A stretch of DNA of 64,000 nucleotides, taken from contig NZ_JHEP02000006.1 of NCBI RefSeq assembly GCF_000657795.2, positions 62,001 through 126,000 of the forward strand, in the 5' to 3' direction. The DNA is from Bordetella pseudohinzii (GTDB lineage Bacteria > Pseudomonadota > Gammaproteobacteria > Burkholderiales > Burkholderiaceae_B). A model generated the notes under the pieces. The model ran no database searches. It was not told where the DNA came from and saw nothing but the letters and a program-made list of their open reading frames with translations. Positions within the stretch are counted from its first letter, which is position 1. Every line of letters starts with the position of its first letter. Below, piece after piece: positions 1 through 7,885 of the stretch. Made by a program: the position numbers and the translations under genes.

Positions 1-268
1 CGCCCGTGCCGGCATTGGCGTTGCCGGTATTGATGACCAGGGCGCGGATCGGGCCGCCCTTGGCCAGGTGGGCCTTGCTGACTTGGACGGGCGCCGCGCA
101 GAAGCGGTTGCGCGTGAACACGCCGGCCACGGTGGCGCCCGGCGCCAGTCGGAAGACGGTCAGGTCGCGGCGGTTGGCCTTGCGGATGCCGGCCTCGGTC
201 ACGCCGATTTCGACACCGGCGACGGGAAAGATTTCGGATTCGGAGGGAATCTGGAGATTAACGGCCAT
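1..268 (-). CDS. argJ: ArgJ, ornithine acetyltransferase / N-acetylglutamate synthase (N-terminal part)
   Basis: Cytoplasmic arginine-biosynthesis enzyme that moves acetyl from N-acetylornithine to glutamate. Only the first 89 codons lie in the window. The minus strand from the ATG at 266-268 reads [20 protein letters not shown] and later [12 protein letters not shown], a conserved ArgJ N-terminal signature. The self-cleavage Thr would lie further on, outside the window. The gene follows the membrane-protein gene at 360-1364 on the same strand after about 90 bases, so co-transcription is possible. The identification rests on recognising the N-terminus; whether the rest is intact cannot be seen. 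Confidence 0.88.
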   Translation of the reverse strand, partial: MAVNLQIPSESEIFPVAGVEIGVTEAGIRKANRRDLTVFRLAPGATVAGVFTRNRFCAAPVQVSKAHLAKGGPIRALVINTGNANAGTG

Positions 269-359
269 GGGTACGTCTCGCTGGGCTGGGCGGTTGCGGC
301 CGCCCGGACGGGGCGGCGGTCAAAACCCTATTATCCCACCGCTGGCGCGCCGGGGTGAG

Positions 360-1364
360 TCAGGGCCCCAGCCGCACGCTGGCGACGTCCAGCACGCCGG
401 CCTCGCGGTTGCCCAGCACGGCGCGCACCGCGCCGTCGGGCGCCTGCAGCACGGATTTGCCGGCCGCGATTTCGCTGCCGCCGGCGCGCCGCGCGCTGCG
501 GCCCCGGGAGGGCGAAAACAGCAGGTCGCCGGGCTGGGCGCCCGGCACCTTGGCGCCGGCCAGCGTCACCCGGGTGCCGGCCGGATAGCTCACCTCGCCC
601 AGGGTGGATTCATGCGCCAGCAGGCCCTCGAAGCCCAGCCGGCGGCGGCCAGTATCCAGGCGCACCTCGGCCTTGAGCAGGTCCAGGCCGTCCAGCCGCA
701 AGGCTTCGCTGCCGTCGGTGCGCAGCAGCCAGCCTTCGGGGATGGCCTGCAGCCAGGTGCCGGCGGGCAGTTGCTGCGCATCGAGCGGGTTGCCCGCCGC
801 CAGATGGCAGCTGGCGAATTCGGGGCGGCCCTGGCGCAGCTGGAACTCGGCCATATGGCCGCGGCTGCAGGTCCAGCCGGAGACGGGTTCATCCTGCGCC
901 AGGCCCAGGGACCAGGCGGTCGGACCGCCGGCCGCGTCGAAGTGCCGGAGGAGGCGGGCGGCCTTGACGCCGGCCACCGCCGTGGGGGCGGGGAAGTGCG
1001 CTTGCTCGAAGCTGGCGGGGGCGCCCGCCACGCGCAGGCGCAATTCGGTGCCGGCGGGCATGGCGATGCCGGCCAGCTCGCGCGCCTGGGCCAGGACGGT
1101 GCGCCGCGCGGCCTCGGCGCGCGCCACGCGCTGGTTCTCGACCCAGTCGCTGAGTTGCTGATACGGAAACAGGGCGCCGACGCCGGCCAGCACGGCCATG
1201 AGCATGGGGCCCAGGCGGCGATGGTCGGCCAGCCAGAGACGCGCATCGCGGCTGCGCGCCAGCATGGCCGCCCAGGTAAGCAGGGTCGCCAGGCAGACCA
1301 GGGACAGGCCCATGGTTACATAGAAATTGCCGCCAGGAAGAGATACCGGAATCATGCCGGGCAT
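360..1364 (-). CDS. Conserved hypothetical membrane-anchored protein
   Basis: 334 residues of unknown function. Two hydrophobic segments sit at the N-terminus (about residues 17-36 and 50-68). A charged stretch follows (VENQRVARAEAARR), then a long soluble region rich in small residues, Gly and Leu, with only scattered Cys (for example in SGWTCSRGH). The layout suggests a protein tethered to the inner membrane with an extracytoplasmic C-terminal domain. I recognise no catalytic motif or family. The start is uncertain: there are in-frame ATGs at 1362-1364 and 1353-1355 and one just before the first hydrophobic segment, and no clear ribosome binding site precedes the first. It lies upstream of argJ on the same strand. 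Confidence 0.6.
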   Translation of the reverse strand: MPGMIPVSLPGGNFYVTMGLSLVCLATLLTWAAMLARSRDARLWLADHRRLGPMLMAVLAGVGALFPYQQLSDWVENQRVARAEAARRTVLAQARELAGIAMPAGTELRLRVAGAPASFEQAHFPAPTAVAGVKAARLLRHFDAAGGPTAWSLGLAQDEPVSGWTCSRGHMAEFQLRQGRPEFASCHLAAGNPLDAQQLPAGTWLQAIPEGWLLRTDGSEALRLDGLDLLKAEVRLDTGRRRLGFEGLLAHESTLGEVSYPAGTRVTLAGAKVPGAQPGDLLFSPSRGRSARRAGGSEIAAGKSVLQAPDGAVRAVLGNREAGVLDVASVRLGP

Positions 1365-1405
1365 TATGCGCTTTTTTGCCGTTCCGCCGCCCGGGCGGGC
1401 CGCCG

Positions 1406-1885
1406 CTATTGCCGGCGCGCCACCACTTGCAGCTTGAGTTCGCCCAGCGCCTTGTACAGGGCATCGCGGCTGGCTTCGGGCAGGTCGCCCAACAGGGATT
1501 TGACCCAGGACTCATGGGCGCGGGCCATGCGGGCAAAGGTTTTCTTGCCCTGCGGCGTGAGCTTGAGCACGGAGCTGCGCCGGTCCGATTCGACCTTGGT
1601 GCGCACCACCAGGCCTTCTTTTTCGAGCTGGTCGGTGATGCCGGTGATATTGCCGTTGGTGACCATCATGTGGCGCGACAGTTCGCCCATCTTCATGCCC
1701 TTGGGCGCGCGCTGCAGCTGGGCCATCAGGTCGAAGCGGGGCAGGGTGGTGTCGAAGTCGGCGCGCAGCCGGCTGCGGATCTCGGATTCGATCAGATTGC
1801 AGCAGGTCAGCAGGCGCAGCCAGAGCCGCAGGGCGTGGTGGTCTTCCGGCGCGGCGCGGCTTTCCAGATCGGGCGTATCGGTCAT
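1406..1885 (-). CDS. MarR-family transcriptional regulator
   Basis: 159 residues with a typical MarR winged helix-turn-helix: dimerisation helices at both ends, a recognition region around MGELSRHMMVTNGNITGI (about residues 66-85) and a wing around RTKVESDRRSSVLKLTPQG. MarR proteins bind palindromic operators and often release them on binding an aromatic carboxylate or its CoA ester. It is the second gene of a minus-strand pair behind the arylformamidase-like hydrolase (18-base gap), divergent from the ABC importer. The context makes it the likely regulator of the anthranilate genes, acting at the paired palindromes at 2862-2881 and 11727-11746. The ligand is unknown; anthranilate or 2-aminobenzoyl-CoA is inferred from context. 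Confidence 0.88.
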   Translation of the reverse strand: MTDTPDLESRAAPEDHHALRLWLRLLTCCNLIESEIRSRLRADFDTTLPRFDLMAQLQRAPKGMKMGELSRHMMVTNGNITGITDQLEKEGLVVRTKVESDRRSSVLKLTPQGKKTFARMARAHESWVKSLLGDLPEASRDALYKALGELKLQVVARRQ

Positions 1886-1903
1886 GGTGGTCTCGGCGGG
1901 ATG

Positions 1904-2788
1904 TCAGGAGGCTGCCGGCCCGGGGGCCAGGCCCATTTGTTCGAGAATGGCGCGGGTGTGGGCGGCGCGGGGGTCGTTGAGCTTGAGGACCAGGTCGAAG
2001 TGGTTGCTGCCCGGCATGTCCACATAGCGTCCGGCATGGCCGGCCGCTTGCCATTGCGCGAGATAGTCGCGGCTCTGGCGCTTGAACTCGTCGGTTTCGG
2101 TTTCGCCATAGGTGATGAGCAGCGGGCAGCCCCGGGCGGGCAGCGGCAGCAGGGCGGGGCTGTTGCGCTCGGCGTCGGCCGGGCTCATGCGCATCCATTC
2201 ATTGATGTGCGTGTGGACCAGGGGGCGCAGATCGTAAAGGCCGGAGAGCGAGGCGGCGCTGCGCACGGCGTCGTCGGGCAGGCCATGGGCGGCCTGCCAG
2301 CCGGGCGCCAGCAGCATGCCGACCAGCTGGCCGCCGGCCGAGCTGCCGCAGACGTGGATGCGCCGGGGGTCGCCGCCATGCTCGCCGATATGGGCATATA
2401 CCCAGGCCAGCGCCCGGCGCGCCTGGTCGACGATGCGGTCCAGCGTGGCGGCCGGCGCCAGCGAATAATTCATGACCACGACCGTGGCGCCGGCCGCCGT
2501 GAAGGCGGGCGCCATATTGCAGGAGTCGTCCTTGGACAGGGCGCGCCAGTAGCCGCCGTGTATGAAGAAAAACACCGGCGCGCCGGCCTGGCGGGCTGGG
2601 AAGATATCCAGCGTTTCGTCGGCATGCGGCCCATAGGCGATGTCGGCGCGGCAGGCCACGGCCAGCCGCGCCTGGCGGCTTTCGTCGGCGTACTGCTTGA
2701 GTATCGCCTGGATGTCAGGTACTGTCGCGCGTGCGTTGTACTGCACGTCCAGCGCGCTGCGGTCATAGTTGCGGTAGAGCAGGGTCAT
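1904..2788 (-). CDS. Arylformamidase-like alpha/beta hydrolase
   Basis: 294 residues with an alpha/beta-hydrolase fold. An oxyanion-hole motif HGGYW lies at 77-81, a nucleophile elbow GSSAGG at 148-153 (catalytic Ser150), a probable acid in the ETETDE stretch near 229-234, and His263 in SNHFD. The HGGYW box followed by a D-S/E-rich segment is typical of the alpha/beta-hydrolase kynurenine formamidases. These cleave N-formylkynurenine, and relatives cleave other aryl formamides or esters. Next to a MarR regulator and an anthranilate pathway, a role in releasing anthranilate or kynurenine from an N-formyl precursor is plausible but inferred. A general carboxylesterase is the alternative. It is probably co-transcribed with the marR gene. 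Confidence 0.78.
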   Translation of the reverse strand: MTLLYRNYDRSALDVQYNARATVPDIQAILKQYADESRQARLAVACRADIAYGPHADETLDIFPARQAGAPVFFFIHGGYWRALSKDDSCNMAPAFTAAGATVVVMNYSLAPAATLDRIVDQARRALAWVYAHIGEHGGDPRRIHVCGSSAGGQLVGMLLAPGWQAAHGLPDDAVRSAASLSGLYDLRPLVHTHINEWMRMSPADAERNSPALLPLPARGCPLLITYGETETDEFKRQSRDYLAQWQAAGHAGRYVDMPGSNHFDLVLKLNDPRAAHTRAILEQMGLAPGPAAS

Positions 2789-2861
2789 CGGCGCTTGTAA
2801 CCGGGCTGGGGGCTGGAAAAAAGGGCGGGTCCTGGGGCAAACCCTAGACTTGTTTTGCCGG

Positions 2862-2881
2862 ATACTTTAAACCTAAACTAT
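2862..2881. promoter_or_regulatory. Candidate MarR operator/promoter upstream of the ABC importer
   Basis: The 20-mer ATACTTTAAACCTAAACTAT is an imperfect palindrome with half-sites ATACTTTA and TAAACTAT around a 4-base centre (14 of 20 positions symmetric). It matches 17 of 20 bases with the site at 11727-11746 in front of the catabolic operon. A TTGTTT at 2850-2855 and TAAACT at 2874-2879 (18-base spacer) could be the -35 and -10 of the importer operon, so the site would overlap the promoter. It sits in the 248-base divergent gap between the hydrolase and the binding-protein gene, where I see no other feature. Confidence 0.55.
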
Positions 2882-3036
2882 GCCGGATGCCAGTTTCTTC
2901 CGGTATTGCCGACCGGAGAGCGCCTCGGGGATCACATCGTGGCGTCGCGGGCATTGCCGCAGCACTCGCCGATTCAAGCCATCCGAACGCCGGAATAACA
3001 ATATCTCTGCCGCGCGCGAGCGCAAGGAGCTCCACC

Positions 3037-4200
3037 ATGCGTTTCCTCCCCTCTCTTCTGGCCGCCGCCATCCTGATGCCCGCCATGGCCTCGGCCGACA
3101 CCATCAAGGTCGGTATCGCCAACGACATTTCCGGTCCCTTCGCGGCGCTGGGCGCCGAGGCGCGCGATGGCTTCAATCTGGCCATCAAACAGCTCGGCGG
3201 CAAGCTGGGCGGGCAGCAGGCGGAATTCCTGCAGACCGACATGGGAGGCAACCCCGACCAGGCGCGCCAGCTCGTCACGCGCTACCTGCAGCGCGACAAG
3301 ATCGATTTCTTCACGGGCCCGATCGGCTCGAACGTCGCCCTGGCCGTGGGGCCGGCGCTGTTCGCCGCCAAGGTGCCCTATCTGTCGAACAACCCGGGCC
3401 CCAGCCAGTTCGCCGGCGCCCAGTGCAACCGTTATTGGTTCGGGCTGTCGTACCAGAACGATGCCTTCCATGAGGCCGCCGGCAAGGTGGCCGCCGACCG
3501 CGGCTACAAGAAGGTCTTCATCATGGCGCCGGACTATCCGGCCGGCAAGGACGCCCTGACCGGCTTCAAGCGCGGCTACAAGACGGCCGTGGGCGACGAG
3601 CTCTACACCAAGCTGGGCCAGCTGGACTACGCCGCCGAGATCGCGCAGATCCGCGCCGCCAAGCCCGACGCGGTGTATATCTTCCTGCCCGGCGGCATGG
3701 GCATCAATTTCGTCAAGCAATTCGTCTCGGCCGGCCTGTCGCAGGGCACGGCGCTGATCGGCCCGGGCTTCTCGGCCGACGAGGACGTGATCCAGGCGGT
3801 GGGCGAGCCCATGCTGGGCATGTACAACACCGCGCAATGGGCCCACGACCTCGACAATGCGCAGAACAAGCAGTTCGTCGAGGCCTTCCGCAAGGAATAC
3901 AACGGCCGCTATCCCTCGGTCTATGCCGCCCAGGCCTATGACGTCATCATGGCCATCGACGCCGCCGTCAAGCAATCGGGCGGCAAGGCCAGCGACCGCG
4001 ACGCCGTGGTCGCCGCGCTGCAGAAGGCTGATTTCTCCTCGGTGCGCGGGCCCTTCACCTACGGCAAGAACCACTATCCCATCCAGTCGTACTACGTGCG
4101 CGTGGTCGACAAGGACGGCAGCGGCCGCATCACCAACAAGCTCGTGGGCAAGGTCTTCGACAAGTACCAGGACGTCTACGTCGGCGAGTGCAAGCTGTAA
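3037..4200 (+). CDS. ABC importer periplasmic substrate-binding protein (LivK type)
   Basis: 387 residues with a cleavable signal peptide (MRFLPSLLAAAILMPAMASA), then the type I periplasmic-binding fold of the branched-chain amino acid/aromatic acid family, beginning DTIKVGIANDISGPFAALG. The ATG at 3037 is chosen because AAGGAG ends 9 bases upstream and the signal peptide starts there; the reading frame extends further upstream without a signal peptide. It is the first gene of the importer operon, followed by two permeases and two ATPases. HAAT-type binding proteins of this kind carry amino acids, amides or aromatic acids. Placement beside anthranilate catabolic genes suggests 2-aminobenzoate or a precursor as substrate, which is inference. 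Confidence 0.9.
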   Translation: MRFLPSLLAAAILMPAMASADTIKVGIANDISGPFAALGAEARDGFNLAIKQLGGKLGGQQAEFLQTDMGGNPDQARQLVTRYLQRDKIDFFTGPIGSNVALAVGPALFAAKVPYLSNNPGPSQFAGAQCNRYWFGLSYQNDAFHEAAGKVAADRGYKKVFIMAPDYPAGKDALTGFKRGYKTAVGDELYTKLGQLDYAAEIAQIRAAKPDAVYIFLPGGMGINFVKQFVSAGLSQGTALIGPGFSADEDVIQAVGEPMLGMYNTAQWAHDLDNAQNKQFVEAFRKEYNGRYPSVYAAQAYDVIMAIDAAVKQSGGKASDRDAVVAALQKADFSSVRGPFTYGKNHYPIQSYYVRVVDKDGSGRITNKLVGKVFDKYQDVYVGECKL

Positions 4201-4219
4201 TCCCATCGCGGGGATGAAC

Positions 4220-4241
4220 GCGGGCGGCGGCCGCCGCCCGC
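4220..4241. repeat. 22-bp perfect GC palindrome between binding protein and permease genes
   Basis: The half GCGGGCGGCGG at 4220-4230 is followed at once by its exact reverse complement CCGCCGCCCGC at 4231-4241. In RNA this would fold as a stem of about 9 pairs with a tiny loop. It lies in the 60-base gap between the substrate-binding-protein gene and the first permease. In many importer operons (malE-malF is the classic case) a stem-loop in this position protects the upstream mRNA and lowers permease expression. There is no following T-run, so it is not an intrinsic terminator. Confidence 0.7.
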
Positions 4242-4260
4242 GGCACACGGGGAAAGTTTC

Positions 4261-5181
4261 ATGACGTTTACGCTGGTCATCGAGCAGCTGCTCAATGGAC
4301 TCCAGTTCGGGTTGATGTTGTTTTTGATCGCGGCGGGGCTGACGCTGGTGTTCGGGATCATGGATATCATGAACCTCGCGCACGGGTCGCTCTATATGGC
4401 CGGGGCCTATGTCGCCGCCGAGACCATGCAGCGCACGGGCTCCTTCGCCGCCGCCGTCCTGGTGGCGGCCATCGCCACGGGCGTGGTGGGCGCGCTCCTG
4501 GAGCTGGCGCTCATCCGCCGGCTCGCCGTGCGCGATCACCTGGCCCAGGTCCTGGGCACCTATGCGGTCATCCTGATTGCCAATGACCTCGTCAAGATGA
4601 TCTGGGGGCCGGCGCCCGTCATGCTCAACATGCCCGCCGCCCTGTCCGGCCCCGTGCGCCTGCTGCCCGATCTGCTCTATCCGGCCTATCGCCTGATGAT
4701 CATCATCTTCGGCCTGGCCGCCGCCGCCGGGCTGTATTGGTTCGTGACGCGCACCCGGGCCGGCGTGCTGGTGCGCGCCGGCGCCTCCAATCGCCAGATG
4801 GCCACGCTCATGGGCGTGCGGGTGCCCGTGCTGTTTTTGGGCGTCTTCACGCTGGGCGCCATGCTGGCCGCCGTGGCCGGCGCCCTGCTGGGGCCGGTGA
4901 CGGCCGTGCAGGTCGGCATGGGCGAGGAAATCCTCATCCTTGTGCTGGTCTGCATCGTCATCGGCGGCATCGGCTCCATACGCGGCGCCTTCGTGGGCGC
5001 GCTGCTGGTGGGCATGGTGGACACGGCCGGGCGCGCCTTCCTGCCCATGCTGCTGCGCCAGGTCTTCTCGCCGGCGGTGGCCTCCAGCGTCGGTCCGACC
5101 CTGGCGGCCATTTTGATCTACGTCCTGATGGCGGCCATCCTGGTGTTCCGCCCCTCGGGCCTGTTTCCGGCGCGGGGCTGA
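4261..5181 (+). CDS. Branched-chain-type ABC importer permease (LivH-like)
   Basis: 306 residues, strongly hydrophobic, with about eight membrane segments. It matches the LivH permease family, including the GLTLVFGIMDIMNLAHGSLY segment near the N-terminus that includes the family's conserved NLAHG motif, and the VLVCIVIGGIGSIRGAFVGA segment near residues 225-245 that contacts the ATPases. It forms half of the inner-membrane channel for the binding protein encoded 60 bases upstream. The next permease starts 2 bases after its stop, so the two are translationally close. Substrate assignment (anthranilate or a related aromatic) rests only on neighbours. Confidence 0.92.
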   Translation: MTFTLVIEQLLNGLQFGLMLFLIAAGLTLVFGIMDIMNLAHGSLYMAGAYVAAETMQRTGSFAAAVLVAAIATGVVGALLELALIRRLAVRDHLAQVLGTYAVILIANDLVKMIWGPAPVMLNMPAALSGPVRLLPDLLYPAYRLMIIIFGLAAAAGLYWFVTRTRAGVLVRAGASNRQMATLMGVRVPVLFLGVFTLGAMLAAVAGALLGPVTAVQVGMGEEILILVLVCIVIGGIGSIRGAFVGALLVGMVDTAGRAFLPMLLRQVFSPAVASSVGPTLAAILIYVLMAAILVFRPSGLFPARG

Positions 5182-5183
5182 GC

Positions 5184-6137
5184 ATGAGCAAAAGCCGGGT
5201 CTTCACCTTGCTCCTGTTGGCCGCGCTGCTGGCCTTCCCGCTGGCCGCGCCGGCGCTGGGGCTGGATTTCTATATCTCTTTCGTGCGGCGCGTGCTGATC
5301 TACGCGCTGGCGGCCACCAGCCTGAACCTGGTGCTGGGCTATGGCGGCATGGTGGCCCTGGGCCACGCGGCCTTCTTCGGCGCGGGCGCCTATGCCGTGG
5401 GCATCCTGGGCGCCTCGGGCGTGACGGCGGCGCTGGTCGCCTGGCCGGCGGCCATGCTGCTGGCCGCCGCCCTGGCCTGGGTGATCGGCGCGATTTCGCT
5501 GCGCACCCGCGGCGTGTATTTCATCATGATCACGCTGGCCTTCGCGCAGATGGTCTATTACATCTTCATTTCGCTGCGGCAGTACGGCGGCGAGGACGGA
5601 CTCAACCTGCCGGGCTATTCGACCCTGCCCGGGCTGGACCTGGCCAATGACGCGGCGTTCTACTATCTGGTGCTGGCCATCCTGGTGGCGGTGATGTTCG
5701 CCTTCAACCGGCTGGTGGCCTCGCGCTACGGCGCGGCCCTGCAGGGTGTGCGCGAGAACGAGTCGCGGATGGAGGCCCTGGGCTATCCGGTCTACCGCAT
5801 CAAGCTCACCGCCTTCGTCCTGAGCGGCGCGGCCGCCGGACTGGCCGGCGCGCTGCTGGCCAATCACAACCTCTTTATCTCGCCCAGCCTCATGCACTGG
5901 ACCCAATCGGCCAATCTGCTCATCATGGTGCTGGTGGGCGGCATCGGCCTGCGCTATGGCGGCGTGGCCGGCGCGACCGTCATGCTGGTGCTCGAAGAGG
6001 TCTTGCGCCAATGGACCGAGTACTGGCACCTGCCCCTGGGCCTCTTGCTGCTGGCCGTGGTGCTGGGCGCGCCGCGCGGGCTGGCCGGGCTGGCCGCGCC
6101 CTGGTTTGGCGACCGTTCCGCGAAGGCGCAATCATGA
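5184..6137 (+). CDS. Branched-chain-type ABC importer permease (LivM-like)
   Basis: 317 residues and the second membrane subunit. LivM-family signatures include NLVLGYGGMVALGHAAFFG (residues about 47-65) and, near the C-terminus, VLVGGIGLRYGGVAGA. The ATG at 5184 follows the previous stop by 2 bases and begins a normal hydrophobic N-terminus; an upstream in-frame extension would be an out-of-frame shadow of the first permease. The stop overlaps the start of the ATPase gene by 4 bases (ATGA), indicating translational coupling. It pairs with the LivH-like protein to form the channel. Confidence 0.92.
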   Translation: MSKSRVFTLLLLAALLAFPLAAPALGLDFYISFVRRVLIYALAATSLNLVLGYGGMVALGHAAFFGAGAYAVGILGASGVTAALVAWPAAMLLAAALAWVIGAISLRTRGVYFIMITLAFAQMVYYIFISLRQYGGEDGLNLPGYSTLPGLDLANDAAFYYLVLAILVAVMFAFNRLVASRYGAALQGVRENESRMEALGYPVYRIKLTAFVLSGAAAGLAGALLANHNLFISPSLMHWTQSANLLIMVLVGGIGLRYGGVAGATVMLVLEEVLRQWTEYWHLPLGLLLLAVVLGAPRGLAGLAAPWFGDRSAKAQS

Positions 6138-6912
6138 CCCCGCACACCACGCCGGCGCTGCATGCCACCGGGCTGGTGCGCCGTTTCGGCGCGCTGCTGG
6201 CCACCGACAACGTCAGCCTCACCCTGGCGCCCGGAGAGATCCACGCCCTGATCGGCCCCAATGGCGCCGGCAAGTCCACGCTCATCCATCTGTTGTCGGG
6301 CACGCTGGCCGCCGACGCGGGCAGGCTGATGGTGGGCCAGACCGATGTGTCGCGCCTGTCGGCCCACCAGCGAGTGGCCAGCGGGCTGTCGCGCTCCTAC
6401 CAGATCACCAATATCTTCCGCGGCTTCACGGTGATGGACAATCTGCTGCTCGCGGTCCAGGCCCATGCCGGCAGCAGCTTCCGCTTCTGGCGTCCGCGCG
6501 CCTCGGAAACCGCGCTGTATGACGCCGCGCGCGAACTCGCGCGCCAATGCGCCATCGACGCCAGCCTGCTGGACCGCCAGGCCGGCACCCTGCCGCATGG
6601 CGAACAGCGCAAGCTGGAGTTCGCCTTGGCGCTGGCCGCCAAGCCGAGCGTGCTGCTGCTGGACGAGCCCATGGCCGGCATGGGTCCGGACGAAACCCTG
6701 CGCCTGACCGAACTGATCGAGTCCCTGCGCGGGCAGGCCGCCATGCTCTTGGTCGAGCACGATATGCAGGCGGTGTTCCGCCTGGCCGACCGGATTTCGG
6801 TGCTGGTGTATGGCAGGGTGATCGCCACCGGCACGCCCGAAGAAATCCGCGCCAATCCCGATGTGCGGCAGGCCTATCTCGGCGACGATGGCGAACATGC
6901 CCAGGAGAAGAC

Positions 6913-6919
<7 letters not shown>
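6134..6919 (+). CDS. ABC importer ATPase (LivG-like)
   Basis: 261 residues. Walker A GPNGAGKST is at about residues 41-49, a Q-loop around SRSYQITNIF, and the signature region reads LPHGEQRKLEFALALA in place of the canonical LSGGQ, as is common in LivG proteins. Walker B VLLLDEPMAGM is followed by the H-loop in LLVEHDM. It powers the two-permease importer. The start at 6134 gives the ATGA overlap with the preceding permease; a longer frame upstream lacks homology. The next ATPase starts 7 bases before its stop. Confidence 0.93.
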
Positions 6920-7617
<698 letters not shown>

Positions 7618-7633
7618 AGCCGCCCGCGGCCGC

Positions 7634-7657
7634 CGGCCTGAAATGGCCGAATTTTTT
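7634..7657 (+). terminator. Candidate intrinsic terminator of the importer operon
   Basis: CGGCC (7634-7638), a TGAAAT loop, GGCCG (7645-7649), then AA and six T (7652-7657). The stem is short (5 GC pairs), but the position 17 bases after the last importer gene and the T-run fit a rho-independent terminator. It would separate the importer from the sia operon. Confidence 0.6.
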
Positions 7658-7778
7658 CGATATCAAAGGCAATAAATGCCGGGCTCCAACGCTTTCTTGC
7701 GCAATAAGTTGACATAGTAGGATCCAGGCGTGTGCGCATGTTTCCAACCCTCTTTCTGGCATCTACACTAGCGGCGCC

Positions 7779-7810
7779 TTTCGCGACGCGGCAAAACCGC
7801 GCTCGCGAAA
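7779..7810. other. Stem-loop in the siaA leader
   Basis: TTTCGCGA-C-GCGG (7779-7791), loop CAAAA, then CCGC-GC-TCGCGAAA up to 7810: an 8-bp outer stem and 4-bp inner stem around a small bulge. No T-run follows, so it is not an ordinary terminator. It lies about 75 bases upstream of the siaA start, in a gap (7618-7885) that also holds a TTGACA at 7709-7714 without a good -10. It could be an mRNA regulatory or stability element. Confidence 0.45.
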
Positions 7811-7885
7811 CGAGGGTGGGGAGTCAGGCAGGCCCGGCCGACGATCCCCGTCGTGGCAAGATGTTCCGGCCGCTGGGGAGAAGGT

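Noticed and set aside
7853-7885. GTG start giving 11 extra residues on SiaA
   Set aside because: The ATG at 7886 has a better ribosome binding site and gives the family length.
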